64,000 nt of DNA from Pseudomonas viridiflava (GCF_900601905.1 NZ_UWFA01000175.1:41798-105797), one strand, 5' to 3'. Counted from the stretch's first letter, positions 29,037 through 39,149 are shown. Translations and numbers: made by a program. Notes: generated by a model from the letters alone, not told the origin.

Positions 29037-29417
29037 TTACGGCTTGGCAACGTGCCAGACTTGGTTGACGCCGTCACCGGTTGTATCCCCTGGCTTGGTA
29101 TCTTTGACCCAGCTGTAAAGTGGCATGCCTTTGTATGCCCATTGTTTTGTGCCATCGTCTCGAGTGATGACAGAGTAATCATGACCCGCTTTCGCGTCTG
29201 CGGATACCGGTAGAGGTGGCCAGTTTGAAGCGCATGGCCCATTGCAGACCGACTTGCCCGAGGTGTCCTTACCGAAGGTATAAAGAGTCATACCTTTTGC
29301 GTCTACGAGTACTTTTCCCTTGTCCGTTTCAGCAAGCTTGACTGGCGCATCGGCGAGCGCCAAACCCGACATGCAGCTGGCGGCAACAGCGACGGTGAGA
29401 ATCATCTTTTTGAACAT
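29037..29417 (-). CDS. Secreted protein with COG4315/lipoprotein_15-type repeats
   Basis: 126 residues: signal peptide (to LALA), then two 'secreted repeat' units with the pattern G-x-TLYTFxxDTxGxSxCxGxCAxxWPP (seen as GMTLYTFGKDTSGKSVCNGP and CASNWPPLPV) and MPLYSWVKDTKPGDTTGDGV. These repeats belong to COG4315 (PF03640). The biochemical role of the family is not known to me. The protein is expected in the periplasm. The gene stands alone with a normal AAGGAAA ribosome site. Confidence 0.85.
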   Translation of the reverse strand: MFKKMILTVAVAASCMSGLALADAPVKLAETDKGKVLVDAKGMTLYTFGKDTSGKSVCNGPCASNWPPLPVSADAKAGHDYSVITRDDGTKQWAYKGMPLYSWVKDTKPGDTTGDGVNQVWHVAKP

Positions 29418-29747
29418 ATGTATTTCCTTTGGTCATTTTTAATTTTTAGAAGACCCACCTGCCTCTGAAACGGCAAGCGATCAGACAATAGACGAGCCAC
29501 AAACAGGTTAATTCGACTCCATAGAAAAAACGTCCCGATATCATTTTTTGCTGGAATGCTGGGCTCTCCCCCCCCCCCGGACCCTGTGCCTTCCTCAATT
29601 GAGCAAAGCGACGCTCACGGTCAAGCATCATTGGCTCATCTCAATGAGCGACGGCGATCCATCATCCAGGACTCATCATTTTCACTCATTATTATTCACT
29701 TGGTCGTGGAGTATCAGCAGGCCCCCATGAAGGCCTGCGCTGTTCAA
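29418..29747. other. Intergenic region with a run of 11 C
   Basis: 330 bases without a supported gene. It holds a homopolymer of 11 C (29,568-29,578) and a GC-rich inverted repeat GCAGGCC...GGCCTGC (29,717-29,738) that may end transcription of the beta-propeller gene on the minus strand, although no T-run follows. Confidence 0.5.
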
Positions 29748-30740
29748 TCAGTCGGCCTTGAGCGTCGACACCACCTTGTTGCTGGCGAGATCGACTGTGG
29801 AGATACTCAAGTCCTCATTGAGGACATACGCCTTCGACTTGTCTTTGGTGAAGACAATGGCCTGGCGGGGTGCCTTCAAACCGGTCACAGTGGTGGTCAC
29901 TTTCAGCGTTTTGGTGTCGATCACTGAAAGGCTGTTGTCACCGAGGTTACCCGAGTAGACGTGCAGCCCGTCTGGAGTGAGGGCTGCGCCGTAGGGGTCT
30001 TTGCCAACAATGACGGTGGTTGTGATGGCGCGTTTTTGAGTGTCGACAACTGCGATGCTGTTACTGCCGCTGTTAGCCGCGTACAGCGTATTGCCGTCCG
30101 CCGATATGGAGATGGCGCGCAACTTGTTGAAGCCAGTGATCTCACCTTCAATCGTATTGGTCTTGCTGTCGACCAAGGTAATTTTGTCCCCAAGAAAGTT
30201 GGTGACATAGACGGTTTTGCCGTCAGGACTTACTCGGATGCCCTGGCGCGGTTGGGAGAAGCCAGGTACCACAGCTACTGGCCGCTGGTGATCAAGGTCA
30301 ATGACCGACAGCGTGCTGGCCGCTTCATTGTTGACGTAGAGCAGGCTTCCGTCCTTGCTGAGTGTGGTACCAAAAGCACCTGCGCCCAACGGAATATCTG
30401 CGATCACTTTTAAAGTCTTGGTGTCAATCTTGCGCACGACCCCCAAACTGCTGTCGGAGAGGTAGAACACATCGCCAGTTGGCGAAAACACAATATTTCG
30501 CGGCGTGACGTAGCCGGTGAGAACCTGGCGAACCTTACCGGTTTTCAAATCATAAACCACTACATCTGGACGCTGACTGTAAGAGACCACCGCCGTCGTT
30601 TCATCAGGGCTGACGGCCAGCGAGTTGTTGTGAATATCGCCGTCAAACGTCCAGCGATCTTGCGCGGCCCACGCGCTCATCGATGCGGCCAACGCAACAC
30701 CCAACGTCAGGGCTGTGACGGTTTTCTTTATCACATTCAT
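29748..30740 (-). CDS. Secreted YVTN/YncE-type beta-propeller protein
   Basis: 330 residues: signal peptide (to SAWAA), then about seven repeats of the YVTN type (VSPDGKTVYVTNFLGDKIT, ISADGNTLYAANSGSNSIA, LTPDGLHVYSGNLGDNSLS and similar), which predict a seven-bladed propeller in the periplasm. Ligand and role are not evident. I start it at 30,740 because GAGGAAA precedes that ATG and the signal peptide begins there. It lies beside the LysR regulator on the same strand with a 157-base gap. Confidence 0.85.
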   Translation of the reverse strand: MNVIKKTVTALTLGVALAASMSAWAAQDRWTFDGDIHNNSLAVSPDETTAVVSYSQRPDVVVYDLKTGKVRQVLTGYVTPRNIVFSPTGDVFYLSDSSLGVVRKIDTKTLKVIADIPLGAGAFGTTLSKDGSLLYVNNEAASTLSVIDLDHQRPVAVVPGFSQPRQGIRVSPDGKTVYVTNFLGDKITLVDSKTNTIEGEITGFNKLRAISISADGNTLYAANSGSNSIAVVDTQKRAITTTVIVGKDPYGAALTPDGLHVYSGNLGDNSLSVIDTKTLKVTTTVTGLKAPRQAIVFTKDKSKAYVLNEDLSISTVDLASNKVVSTLKAD

Positions 30741-30897
30741 CAGAATTTCCTCATAGGGTAAGCAAGGCACCCAGTCGCGCCTTGGCATATACAACTCGTT
30801 CATCGCTGCAGGGCAATGAGTTGACTTTATGCGTCGTTGATAAATTCCGGAAACAACTTGTTTTGGTAGCTCTTACCTGTTTTATAAATAGGTCTAG

Positions 30898-31794
30898 CTA
30901 CTCCTGGCTCACGAATTGACTGCATTTTTCCCAGAATCGCTCAAGCCCAGGCGAGATGTATTTGTCCCGGTGACGGATCAGAAAAAAACGTCGGGTCAGT
31001 GCAGGCAACGCGTGCGGCAGTTCAACCAAGACTTCAGAGGCCAGTAGATCCCGAACGACCCAGCGGGACAGGCAACTGATGCCGATGCCTTGTGCGAGGG
31101 TATGCTTGATGGCCTCTGAACTGCCGATCTGGCGCGTTTCGGCGAGATCGTGCAAATGACGCAGCAGCAATTGTTCGACTTCTTCACGGGTACCAGAACC
31201 TGGCTCGCGCAGTAGCCATTCAGCGGTACGAAGATCATCAAGTGTGACCTGCTGCTTTAGTGCCAAGGGGTGCCGTTGGCCTGCGGCAATAAGCAACTCA
31301 TCAATTAGCCAAGGCTCGGCACTGAGTTCGGGCAGGTGGCAAGGCCCCTCGATCAGGCCCATATCAATCTCGAAATCAGCGACTCTTCTTGCGATAGCCA
31401 TGCTGTTGGCCATGTCGACATCGACCCTCAAATGTGGTGTTGATTGACGTAGCTCACCGAGAATCAATGGCAGAACATAATTGCCTATCGTGGTACTGCA
31501 TCCTACCCGCAAGCGTGTCTTCAGCCCGGCATGGCCGGGTAAGAAACTGGCCTCTATCTGTTGTGCATTCTCAAGCATCCTTCTGGCTTGAGGCAGTAAG
31601 GCATGGCCGTTATCGTTCAGCACTAAACGCTTGCCTACACGGTCGAACAGCCTGGTATCCAAGGCGCTTTCCAACTCGTTCAGTGCGGCGCTGGTTGCAG
31701 ATTGGGACAGTGACACCGAAATGGCGGCGCTGGTGGTGCTACCGTGCTGCGCGACGGCGCAGAAAATTTGTAGCTGGCGTAGGCTTAGCTTCAT
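30898..31794 (-). CDS. LysR-family transcriptional regulator
   Basis: 298 residues: N-terminal helix-turn-helix of LysR type (LRQLQIFCAVAQHGSTTSAA, SQSATSAALNELESAL), then a substrate-binding-like effector domain (LRVGCSTTIGNYVLPLILG). It is divergent from the TDT transporter at 31,912, the classic arrangement for a LysR protein that controls its neighbour. A 7-bp-arm inverted repeat in the gap is the likely binding site. The effector molecule is unknown. Confidence 0.9.
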   Translation of the reverse strand: MKLSLRQLQIFCAVAQHGSTTSAAISVSLSQSATSAALNELESALDTRLFDRVGKRLVLNDNGHALLPQARRMLENAQQIEASFLPGHAGLKTRLRVGCSTTIGNYVLPLILGELRQSTPHLRVDVDMANSMAIARRVADFEIDMGLIEGPCHLPELSAEPWLIDELLIAAGQRHPLALKQQVTLDDLRTAEWLLREPGSGTREEVEQLLLRHLHDLAETRQIGSSEAIKHTLAQGIGISCLSRWVVRDLLASEVLVELPHALPALTRRFFLIRHRDKYISPGLERFWEKCSQFVSQE

Positions 31795-31809
31795 GTAATC
31801 TACCTTCTT

Positions 31810-31830
31810 TATAGGTCATATAAACCTATA
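31810..31830. promoter_or_regulatory. Likely LysR operator
   Basis: TATAGGT at 31,810-31,816 and ACCTATA at 31,824-31,830 form a perfect inverted repeat with a 7-base spacer, located 16 bases from the LysR start and 82 bases before the transporter. It fits the T-N11-A style of LysR sites. Confidence 0.65.
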
Positions 31831-31911
31831 CTATCCGTTTTTACCGCTATTCCCATCAAGCTATACTTCAACCATGTCATATCGAAGGCACACTGAAGCG
31901 GGAGCGCGAAA

Positions 31912-33081
31912 ATGAGTGAGACACGACTCGCAGCTATAATGGGCGGCAGCCATCCACTGGCGGCTTTGTCCAATCCACGAGAAGCGATCCGGCAGTTCAC
32001 ACCCAACTGGTTCGCCGCCACGATGGGCACCGGGATTCTGGCGCTGGCTCTGGGCCAACTGCCCTTTGTTGCGCAGTGGCCCAAAGCGTTAGGGGAAGCC
32101 TTGTGGTTTTTTAATATCGTGCTGTTTTGCCTGTTTACGCTGATGTACGCGAGCCGTTGGGTATTGTTCTTCGATGAGGCCAAACAGATCTTCGGCCACT
32201 CCACTGTATCGATGTTTTTTGGAACTATCCCCATGGGATTGGCGACCATCATCAACGGTTTTCTCCTTTATGGTTTGCCACGCTGGGGGGGTGGGGTAGT
32301 CGCTTTAGCCGAAGTGTTGTGGTGGATCGATGTCACCATGGCATTGGCCTGCGGGGTGCTGATCCCGTATATGATGTTTACTCGCCAGCAGCACAGCATT
32401 GATCAGATGACAGCGGTATGGCTGCTGCCAGTAGTTGCGGCTGAGGTGGCTGCCGCCAGTGGCGGTCTATTGGCTCCGCACCTCGCTGATGCGAGCGCAC
32501 AGTTCACCATGCTCATCACCAGCTACGTGCTGTGGGCCTACTCGGTGCCCGTCGCCTTGAGCATACTGGTGATCCTGTTACTGCGCATGGCTCTGCACAA
32601 ACTACCTCATGAAAGCATGGCAGCATCGAGCTGGCTGTCTTTAGGGCCGATCGGTACCGGGGCTTTGGGGATGTTGCTGCTGGGCAACGATGCTCCAGCA
32701 ATCTTTGCTGCCCATGGAATGGCAAGCATCGGCGGCGTAGCCGAGGGCATTGGCTTGATCGGTGGTGTGCTGTTCTGGGGGCTGGGATTGTGGTGGATGG
32801 TATTGGCGCTGCTAATTACCGGGCGCTACTTCAGGGAGGGCATTCCCTTCAACCTCGGCTGGTGGGGCTTCACCTTTCCGCTGGGAGTGTACGCCGTAAC
32901 AACCCTCAAATTGGGCTCTATGCTGCACCTCACGTTCTTTAGCTTCTTTGGCGTGGTGCTGGTGTTGATGCTGACTGTCATGTGGATGATCGTCGCGGCT
33001 AAAACCCTGGCTGGTGCCTATCGCGGCAACTTGTTCGTCTCGCCGTGTATCCACTCGCTGAGCAAGGCGAGCAAAACCTGA
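31912..33081 (+). CDS. TDT-family (TehA/Ssu1/SLAC1-like) membrane transporter
   Basis: 389 residues with about ten transmembrane segments. FTPNWFAATMGTGILALAL near the start and NLGWWGFTFPLGVYAVTTLKLG near the end are hallmarks of the tellurite-resistance/dicarboxylate transporter (TDT) family, which includes anion channels and sulfite exporters. The substrate cannot be told from sequence. A GGGAG ribosome site precedes the ATG. Divergent from the LysR gene and next to the fluoride operon, with which it converges (9-base gap). An anion-export role is plausible. Confidence 0.88.
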   Translation: MSETRLAAIMGGSHPLAALSNPREAIRQFTPNWFAATMGTGILALALGQLPFVAQWPKALGEALWFFNIVLFCLFTLMYASRWVLFFDEAKQIFGHSTVSMFFGTIPMGLATIINGFLLYGLPRWGGGVVALAEVLWWIDVTMALACGVLIPYMMFTRQQHSIDQMTAVWLLPVVAAEVAAASGGLLAPHLADASAQFTMLITSYVLWAYSVPVALSILVILLLRMALHKLPHESMAASSWLSLGPIGTGALGMLLLGNDAPAIFAAHGMASIGGVAEGIGLIGGVLFWGLGLWWMVLALLITGRYFREGIPFNLGWWGFTFPLGVYAVTTLKLGSMLHLTFFSFFGVVLVLMLTVMWMIVAAKTLAGAYRGNLFVSPCIHSLSKASKT

Positions 33082-33089
33082 GCCTTTGG

Positions 33090-33692
33090 CTACTTGATCG
33101 ACTGTTTGGCGTGACGCAGTGTGGACAAAATGCGCTGCCTAACATTCGGGTGAGTGCAAACGGAAAGGGGGCTTGGGTGTGGCATTTCCAGCAATGAAAA
33201 ATTAGGGAAGGCGAGCCGAACACGCGGTATGGCTTTCTGGGCAACACGTCCGGCAAACACGATAGTGACGAGATCAGGGAAAAGCGTCAGTAGCGTGATC
33301 AGCATCTCGATACCTTCCTCAATTTGCGCTCTGCGGAGCGGACCCTTGGGCTTATCGAGATCTGGTAACCAAGGGTACAAATTCCAAAGGACGGTTTTGT
33401 GACGTGCCAGTCCAACCTGCTCAATGAAACCTTTCAGGTTGCGTTGTGCAGGCCCCGGATTGTCTCTTGAGACATACCGTGGAAGACTGACCGTTCGAGC
33501 GGGCGATTCCAACAAGATCAATACCCTTGCGAAGACGCCGCCATCCAGTGGATCGAAATACGGTAATGTTCTTTCGCCCGTGGACTGGGCCATTACCCAG
33601 CGCGTCAATTCAGCAGTTTTCGGCAGCAGCAAAAAGTCTTCTCTTACCTTAAGAGAAATTTCCTGCTCTGCGCTTTTCTGATTGAGTAACAC
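33090..33692 (-). CDS. Uracil-DNA-glycosylase-like protein, last gene of fluoride operon
   Basis: 200 residues with UDG-superfamily motifs: LILLESPARTVSL for the active-site loop, NLYPW, FAGRVAQKA and the substrate loop MPHPSPLSV. The usual role is removal of uracil from DNA. The GTG start overlaps the pyrophosphatase stop (TAGTG), so it is translated with ppa and is the last gene of the fluoride-response operon. Why a glycosylase-like protein belongs in this response is unclear. The catalytic polar residue typical of family 1 is not evident, so its activity is uncertain. Confidence 0.75.
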   Translation of the reverse strand: MLLNQKSAEQEISLKVREDFLLLPKTAELTRWVMAQSTGERTLPYFDPLDGGVFARVLILLESPARTVSLPRYVSRDNPGPAQRNLKGFIEQVGLARHKTVLWNLYPWLPDLDKPKGPLRRAQIEEGIEMLITLLTLFPDLVTIVFAGRVAQKAIPRVRLAFPNFSLLEMPHPSPLSVCTHPNVRQRILSTLRHAKQSIK

Positions 33693-34243
33693 TACTTGGA
33701 AGCCTCCTTCTTCAGGTTATAGGCCGCTACCGATTTACGAATATCTTCCCGCGCTTCGTCTGCGCTCCCCCAGCGGCCCATTTTCACCCACTTACCCGGC
33801 TCTAACGCTTTGTAGTTTTCGAAGAAGTGCTGAATCTGTGCGAGGAGTAACGCAGGGAGGTCAGAGCATTCCTTTACATTGCTGTACATAGAGCTGAGTT
33901 TTTCATGAGGCACTGCGATTACCTTGGCATCCGCACCAGCTTCGTCCGTCATGTACATCACACCTACTGGGCGACTGCGGATGACAACGCCAGGTGATAC
34001 CGGGTAAGGGCAAATCACGAGGACGTCCAAAGGATCGCCGTCATCGCTCAAGGTATTTGGAATGAACCCGTAGTTAGCCGGGTAGAACATCGGCGTGCTG
34101 AGGAAGCGATCAACGAAGATCTGTCCACTTGGCTTGTCCACCTCGTACTTGATCGGCGAGTGGTTTGCAGGAATCTCGATAACGGTGAAGAAGTCATCGG
34201 GGATCGCGTTACCAGCTGGAATATCCGTGTAGCTCATGCTCAT
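33692..34243 (-). CDS. ppa: Inorganic pyrophosphatase, fluoride-operon copy
   Basis: 183 residues, family I soluble pyrophosphatase: [40 protein letters not shown] with the metal-binding Asp residues, and the closing [18 protein letters not shown]. It hydrolyses pyrophosphate in the cytoplasm. Pyrophosphatase is a well-known fluoride target, and extra copies are carried under fluoride riboswitches. Here it lies in such an operon, after enolase (109-base gap) and overlapping the UDG-like gene. It is probably an additional copy to the housekeeping ppa, which is not in this window. Confidence 0.94.
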   Translation of the reverse strand: MSMSYTDIPAGNAIPDDFFTVIEIPANHSPIKYEVDKPSGQIFVDRFLSTPMFYPANYGFIPNTLSDDGDPLDVLVICPYPVSPGVVIRSRPVGVMYMTDEAGADAKVIAVPHEKLSSMYSNVKECSDLPALLLAQIQHFFENYKALEPGKWVKMGRWGSADEAREDIRKSVAAYNLKKEASK

Positions 34244-34352
34244 ATCTCCAAGCGTCTAGGAAAGGCCAATGCCACTGACGTTTTTGCCAACAGCTATACG
34301 TGGTTCGTTTTTTTACGGTAACCAGTCCAACAGGTTTACCGGCGATAGGCCG

Positions 34353-35666
<1,314 letters not shown>

Positions 35667-35709
35667 TCATTAACCATTTGAATCCGTTGAGAGGCCTCTA
35701 TGTCGGACG

Positions 35710-36051
35710 TCAGCTCTCCATGAGTATCCTGAACAGCTGCACTGCCGACACCGCAATTGCGGGAACCAAGAAGCCTCCAATAATTAGTTCAGGAATCTCT
35801 CCCACCAAGGGCATGAACTGCCCTCTTTTTGCCATCTGGAAAAGCTCCATCATTTGGTTTGAAGCAACCATTACAGAGCAGCAATACGCCGTCTGGGCTT
35901 GTAGCCTGACGCGCCTTTGAATTAGCAGATGAAAGGTCAGCAAGGACACTCCAACGCTTACGATGAAAAGCGCGGCGAACTCATAGACGGATCCTGTGAA
36001 AAACCTGCCCATCACAAGCCCGAATACGATGCTCAGCGTCACTGCGCTCAT
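35710..36051 (-). CDS. Small membrane protein in fluoride operon
   Basis: 113 residues with three hydrophobic segments (AVTLSIVFGLVMGRFF, FAALFIVSVGVSLLTFHLL, LIIGGFLVPAIAVSAVQLF). I choose the ATG at 36,051, which has GGGAG six bases upstream; a TTG at 36,063 would add four residues. No family recognised. Its position in the operon between two other fluoride-associated genes suggests a helper of export or envelope adaptation, but that is only context. Confidence 0.6.
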   Translation of the reverse strand: MSAVTLSIVFGLVMGRFFTGSVYEFAALFIVSVGVSLLTFHLLIQRRVRLQAQTAYCCSVMVASNQMMELFQMAKRGQFMPLVGEIPELIIGGFLVPAIAVSAVQLFRILMES

Positions 36052-36145
36052 GTGGTCTCCCAATTCTCTAAAATGATTTTGATGAGCCGACGTCGGTGAG
36101 CTCCATTTCGCGATCTCATCTTTGGATTGCCAACCGCCATCGCGC

Positions 36146-36412
36146 TCAATGTTGCTGTGCTCTCAGCTCGTAGCCCGGTACGCAGGTCTGGGCTACGTCG
36201 GCCTTGCAGGACTTTTCACTGGGCATACGCATCGTGACTAATGCGCCTTCGAGCGGGGTGACGACGTACCACCCCTCGCTCGAAATCTTTTGATTGTCTG
36301 CGATGCCCGCCAGAAAAAGCGACCAAAAAACCAGTCCTACGAGGAGCTGCCTGTTGTCATGAGCCCAGTTAGCGGGGGCTGGCTGTGGACGTAGGTTATA
36401 AACTCGGTACAT
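36146..36412 (-). CDS. Small single-span membrane protein in fluoride operon
   Basis: 88 residues with one transmembrane segment (LLVGLVFWSLFLAGIA) followed by a short periplasmic domain with two Cys (EKSCKADVAQTCVPGYEL) that could form a disulfide. No family recognised. It follows the DUF190 gene by 42 bases on the same strand. Confidence 0.55.
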   Translation of the reverse strand: MYRVYNLRPQPAPANWAHDNRQLLVGLVFWSLFLAGIADNQKISSEGWYVVTPLEGALVTMRMPSEKSCKADVAQTCVPGYELRAQQH

Positions 36413-36454
36413 GGCGTTTATCCTTTTTATCGGTTGTCCAACAAGGTGCGTTTT

Positions 36455-36778
36455 TTAGTTTTTCGCCTGGCCCACTCGACCGTATTCGATGGGCAATTTG
36501 ATATAGCTCAGTGAAAACGACTCCTTGGCCAATGCCTCCAGCAACCTGTCGCACCCAATTTCATCAGTGGATATAGTCACCGTGACGGGATGGTCGGCAC
36601 CGCCGAGGAAATGCGCCGTATGCAAATGCCCCAAATGATCTAGCCCCTCTGTACCGCTCACCAACGTCGCACCCAACGCGCCCTCTCGCTTGGCGAACTC
36701 GACCAACCACTCTCCCAGTGGAAGGTGCTGGTAGTTGGTACTCTGTTCGGTGAAAAACGTCAGTTGAAAGCCGTTCAT
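36455..36778 (-). CDS. DUF190 (PII-like) protein, copy 1
   Basis: 107 residues of the DUF190 family: LTFFTEQSTNYQHLPLGEWL, GALGATLVSGTEGLDHLGHL, then HPVTVTISTDE. DUF190 proteins have a ferredoxin-like PII fold and commonly accompany CLC-F and CrcB fluoride exporters. The role is thought to be regulatory, perhaps sensing nucleotides. It belongs to the riboswitch-led operon. A second DUF190 gene (38,816) lies on the other side of the exporter and is about one-third identical by eye. Confidence 0.85.
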   Translation of the reverse strand: MNGFQLTFFTEQSTNYQHLPLGEWLVEFAKREGALGATLVSGTEGLDHLGHLHTAHFLGGADHPVTVTISTDEIGCDRLLEALAKESFSLSYIKLPIEYGRVGQAKN

Positions 36779-36803
36779 AGCTACATCCTCTAATGTCGCG
36801 AGT

Positions 36804-36819
36804 GACCGACGCTTCGGTC
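36804..36819 (-). terminator. Possible intra-operon hairpin
   Basis: GACCGA-N4-TCGGTC forms a perfect 6-bp stem in the 80-base gap between two operon genes. No T-run follows, so it may slow or process the transcript more than end it. Confidence 0.35.
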
Positions 36820-36858
36820 GGCCTTACCTCTTCATTTCCGAGCTGTTTTCAAACTGAA

Positions 36859-37224
36859 TTACGACGCGTCAGTGAGCGGTAACTCACATAAGAGAAGAAC
36901 TGCTCGCACCTTGCGTAACTCGTCAGCGTGGTCGCGCAGGTATGCGCGCAGCTTGTCCTCTGTATCTAGCAATTCCAGACACTGGGGATGACGCATATCG
37001 CCAAGCTCCGGGTGATGATGGGAGATGCGATGGCCTGGCAAATAACCTGCAGAAATCGTCTTGAGCATGACCTGCTCAATTCTTGCTTTTTGAGCAACTT
37101 TAAGGAGGTGCTGGGCTAGTGCAGGTGCGCTTAGGTGGTGCCAGAAGCTGGTCACGCGAGCCCGGCTAGCGCCAGGAAAATAGAGTTGCAAAGCTGTCAG
37201 GCGATCTTGGTGATGTTCAATCAT
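36859..37224 (-). CDS. PII-like/DUF190-related protein
   Basis: 121 residues. The second half (SAGYLPGHRISHHHPELGDMR, then LELLDTEDKLRAYLRDHADEL) resembles DUF190/PII-like proteins, with a His-rich loop that could bind metal. The first half is divergent. It starts within the end of the CLC exporter gene (ATGA overlap), so it is made together with the exporter. A modulatory role for the exporter is a reasonable guess. Confidence 0.6.
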   Translation of the reverse strand: MIEHHQDRLTALQLYFPGASRARVTSFWHHLSAPALAQHLLKVAQKARIEQVMLKTISAGYLPGHRISHHHPELGDMRHPQCLELLDTEDKLRAYLRDHADELRKVRAVLLLCELPLTDAS

Positions 37225-38567
37225 TTCTCTTCCCCCGCAAGAGTCACTTTCCGCTCGCTGGCGGATTCACTTTGAGCATGAAATTGCTTGATATCAGAGA
37301 GCCGGATTTCCTCCGGAAGAGGACGGTGATGCTTGCTGTGGCCGACGCGCTGGGCGTGATAGATCCCGGTGTGTCCGGATACGAGGTAACTTGCGATACA
37401 GGCAATGGCTGCAAGCGGAGCAATTTCGGGCCCGAAGAGCTCCATGGCCATAACGATGGTTGCCAGTGGCGTATTAGCTGCACCGGCAAAGACGGCGACA
37501 AAGCCGATACCAGCCAGCATGCCGAAGGGAAGGTGCAAGAGGGGAGCCAGCGCATTCCCCAAGGTGGCACCGATGTAAAACAGCGGTGTGACTTCGCCGC
37601 CCTTGAATCCAGTCCCCAGGGAGACAACGGTGAACACCATCTTTCCAAGCCAGTCCCAAGGGGCCATTGGCATTTGAAAGGATTGGACGATGCTCGGAAT
37701 GCCTAGCCCGATGTACTTATCAACGTCGATGTAATGGTTACTACCGAGCGCCCACACTGCGACTGCGATCAGCAGGCCGCCGGCGAAGGGTCTTAATGGT
37801 GAATAGGTGATAAGCCGCTTAACGAAGGCTCCGAGCTTGTGGGTCGCAGTCGCGAATAGCAGGCCGGTAAGGCCAAAGACAATCCCAGCTGCCACCACAG
37901 CCATGACGCTCCACAGCTGCACCGGAACCACTTCGCCAATGACGTAATGCGTGTGAACCACGCCCCAGGCTTGCCCCACCTGGTCAGCAACGATTGCCGC
38001 AACCACGCAAGGGAAAAGCGCGTCGTAACGCATACGTCCAATGGCCAATACTTCAAGTCCGAATAAAGCCCCGGCAAGAGGGGTGCCGAAGACGGACGCA
38101 AAGCCAGCACTGATACCGGCCATGAGAATCACCCGACGGTCTTCGCGGCGCAGACGGAAGACATGCGTCAGTTGATCGGCAAGGGCACCGCCCATTTGCA
38201 CCGCCGTCCCCTCACGTCCCACAGATGCACCAAAAAGGTGGGAAACCACGGTTCCGATCAGCACCATCGGCACCATGCGCAAAGGCACGATCTTCTTAGG
38301 ATCATGGATCTCATCGATGATCAGGTTGTTTCCGGCATCAACGGGTTTGCCTATCAAGTGATATGCAAGTCCCACAGCAAAGCCGGCCACTGGCAGGAGC
38401 CAGATTACCCAGGGATGGGTTTCTCGCCACTGGGTGGCATGATCCAAAGAAAGCAGGAATAACGCAGAAGCAGAGCCTGCCAAAAGAGCTACAAGACCAG
38501 CAAGCGCAAGCCATTTCGCTATATAGGGCAGTAAGTCGAGTTGTTCAGGTCGTCGAAATTTAGACAT
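37221..38567 (-). CDS. CLC-type fluoride/proton antiporter (EriC-F)
   Basis: About 448 residues with the CLC fold: ~12 hydrophobic segments, the GREGTAVQMG motif and the GFKGGEVTPLFYIG motif. In place of the chloride-selective GSGIP it reads GNNLI, as in the fluoride-selective CLC-F branch of Pseudomonas. It exports F- across the inner membrane. A fluoride riboswitch with promoter lies directly upstream (38,625-38,749). I use the ATG at 38,567; a GTG at 38,579 would add four residues and neither has a clear ribosome site. First gene of the operon that runs down to 33,090. Confidence 0.92.
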   Translation of the reverse strand: MSKFRRPEQLDLLPYIAKWLALAGLVALLAGSASALFLLSLDHATQWRETHPWVIWLLPVAGFAVGLAYHLIGKPVDAGNNLIIDEIHDPKKIVPLRMVPMVLIGTVVSHLFGASVGREGTAVQMGGALADQLTHVFRLRREDRRVILMAGISAGFASVFGTPLAGALFGLEVLAIGRMRYDALFPCVVAAIVADQVGQAWGVVHTHYVIGEVVPVQLWSVMAVVAAGIVFGLTGLLFATATHKLGAFVKRLITYSPLRPFAGGLLIAVAVWALGSNHYIDVDKYIGLGIPSIVQSFQMPMAPWDWLGKMVFTVVSLGTGFKGGEVTPLFYIGATLGNALAPLLHLPFGMLAGIGFVAVFAGAANTPLATIVMAMELFGPEIAPLAAIACIASYLVSGHTGIYHAQRVGHSKHHRPLPEEIRLSDIKQFHAQSESASERKVTLAGEEK

Positions 38568-38624
38568 TTGGCCAGCCACAAAAAATAAGTGGGCCTGACC
38601 AAAGAAGGGATTCTAAGCGCGAAC

Positions 38625-38711
38625 GCCTACAGACCTGGTTTGATCAGGTTTCTGTAGGCATCATCAGCTGCTACGGGCGCAGCGGTTTGTTAATGGAGGA
38701 ATGCCATCTCC
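38625..38711 (-). promoter_or_regulatory. Fluoride riboswitch (crcB motif) upstream of CLC-F operon
   Basis: On the minus strand the aptamer runs from 38,711 to 38,651: GGAGATGGCATTCCTCC, then AACAAACCGCTGCG, then AGCAGCTGATGATGCCTACAG. This has the stems and conserved bases of the crcB fluoride aptamer of Pseudomonas. The 3' strand can instead pair within a long hairpin (GCCTACAG...CTGTAGGC, 38,659-38,625), giving an on/off switch before the exporter gene. Fluoride is expected to turn the operon on. Confidence 0.93.
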
Positions 38712-38720
38712 AATGCGCCG

Positions 38721-38749
38721 ATCTTAGCTAGGTCTGTCCAAAATGTAAA
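38721..38749 (-). promoter_or_regulatory. Sigma-70-type promoter for the fluoride operon
   Basis: On the minus strand a -35 TTTACA (38,749-38,744), a 17-base spacer and a -10 TAAGAT (38,726-38,721) lie directly before the riboswitch, which would place the start near 38,714. Confidence 0.7.
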
Positions 38750-38815
38750 ATCGTGTTTCGGAGTACGAGGCAAGCGAAGGCGTCTTCGAGTCACCGCTTA
38801 CGAAAGAGGGCCAAA

Positions 38816-39139
38816 CTAGGTGACCTCTGTTCCGACGAAGCCCAGCTCAACTGGGGTTTTTATGTAAAACAACGAGATATCTTCAAGCTCCAATCGCTTG
38901 AATAACTGTTCAGATTCGTCCTCGGTAATGGCCATACGAATTTCGGTAGGCTGATCCGCTAGTTCAAAAAAATGCGAGGAATGCAGCCGGCCGGTATGCC
39001 CAAAGCCTTCGATACCTGTGGACAGAGTCGCACCCCGCAGTCCCATTTCTTTCGCCAAATCAACGACCCAGTCGCCGAGCATCTTTCCCTGATAGCGACG
39101 ATTCTGTTGAGTAAAGAAGGTCACCAGAAAAGCTTTCAT
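38816..39139 (-). CDS. DUF190 (PII-like) protein, copy 2
   Basis: 107 residues: LVTFFTQQNRRYQGKMLGDWV, LRGATLSTGIEGFGHTGRLH, then TEIRMAITEDE, the DUF190 pattern. Same length and layout as the copy at 36,455 but clearly diverged. It follows the ACR3-like permease gene by ten bases and is therefore in the MerR-controlled transcript. The promoter of the fluoride operon lies downstream of it. Confidence 0.85.
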   Translation of the reverse strand: MKAFLVTFFTQQNRRYQGKMLGDWVVDLAKEMGLRGATLSTGIEGFGHTGRLHSSHFFELADQPTEIRMAITEDESEQLFKRLELEDISLFYIKTPVELGFVGTEVT

Positions 39140-39149
39140 GTTCCTCTCC

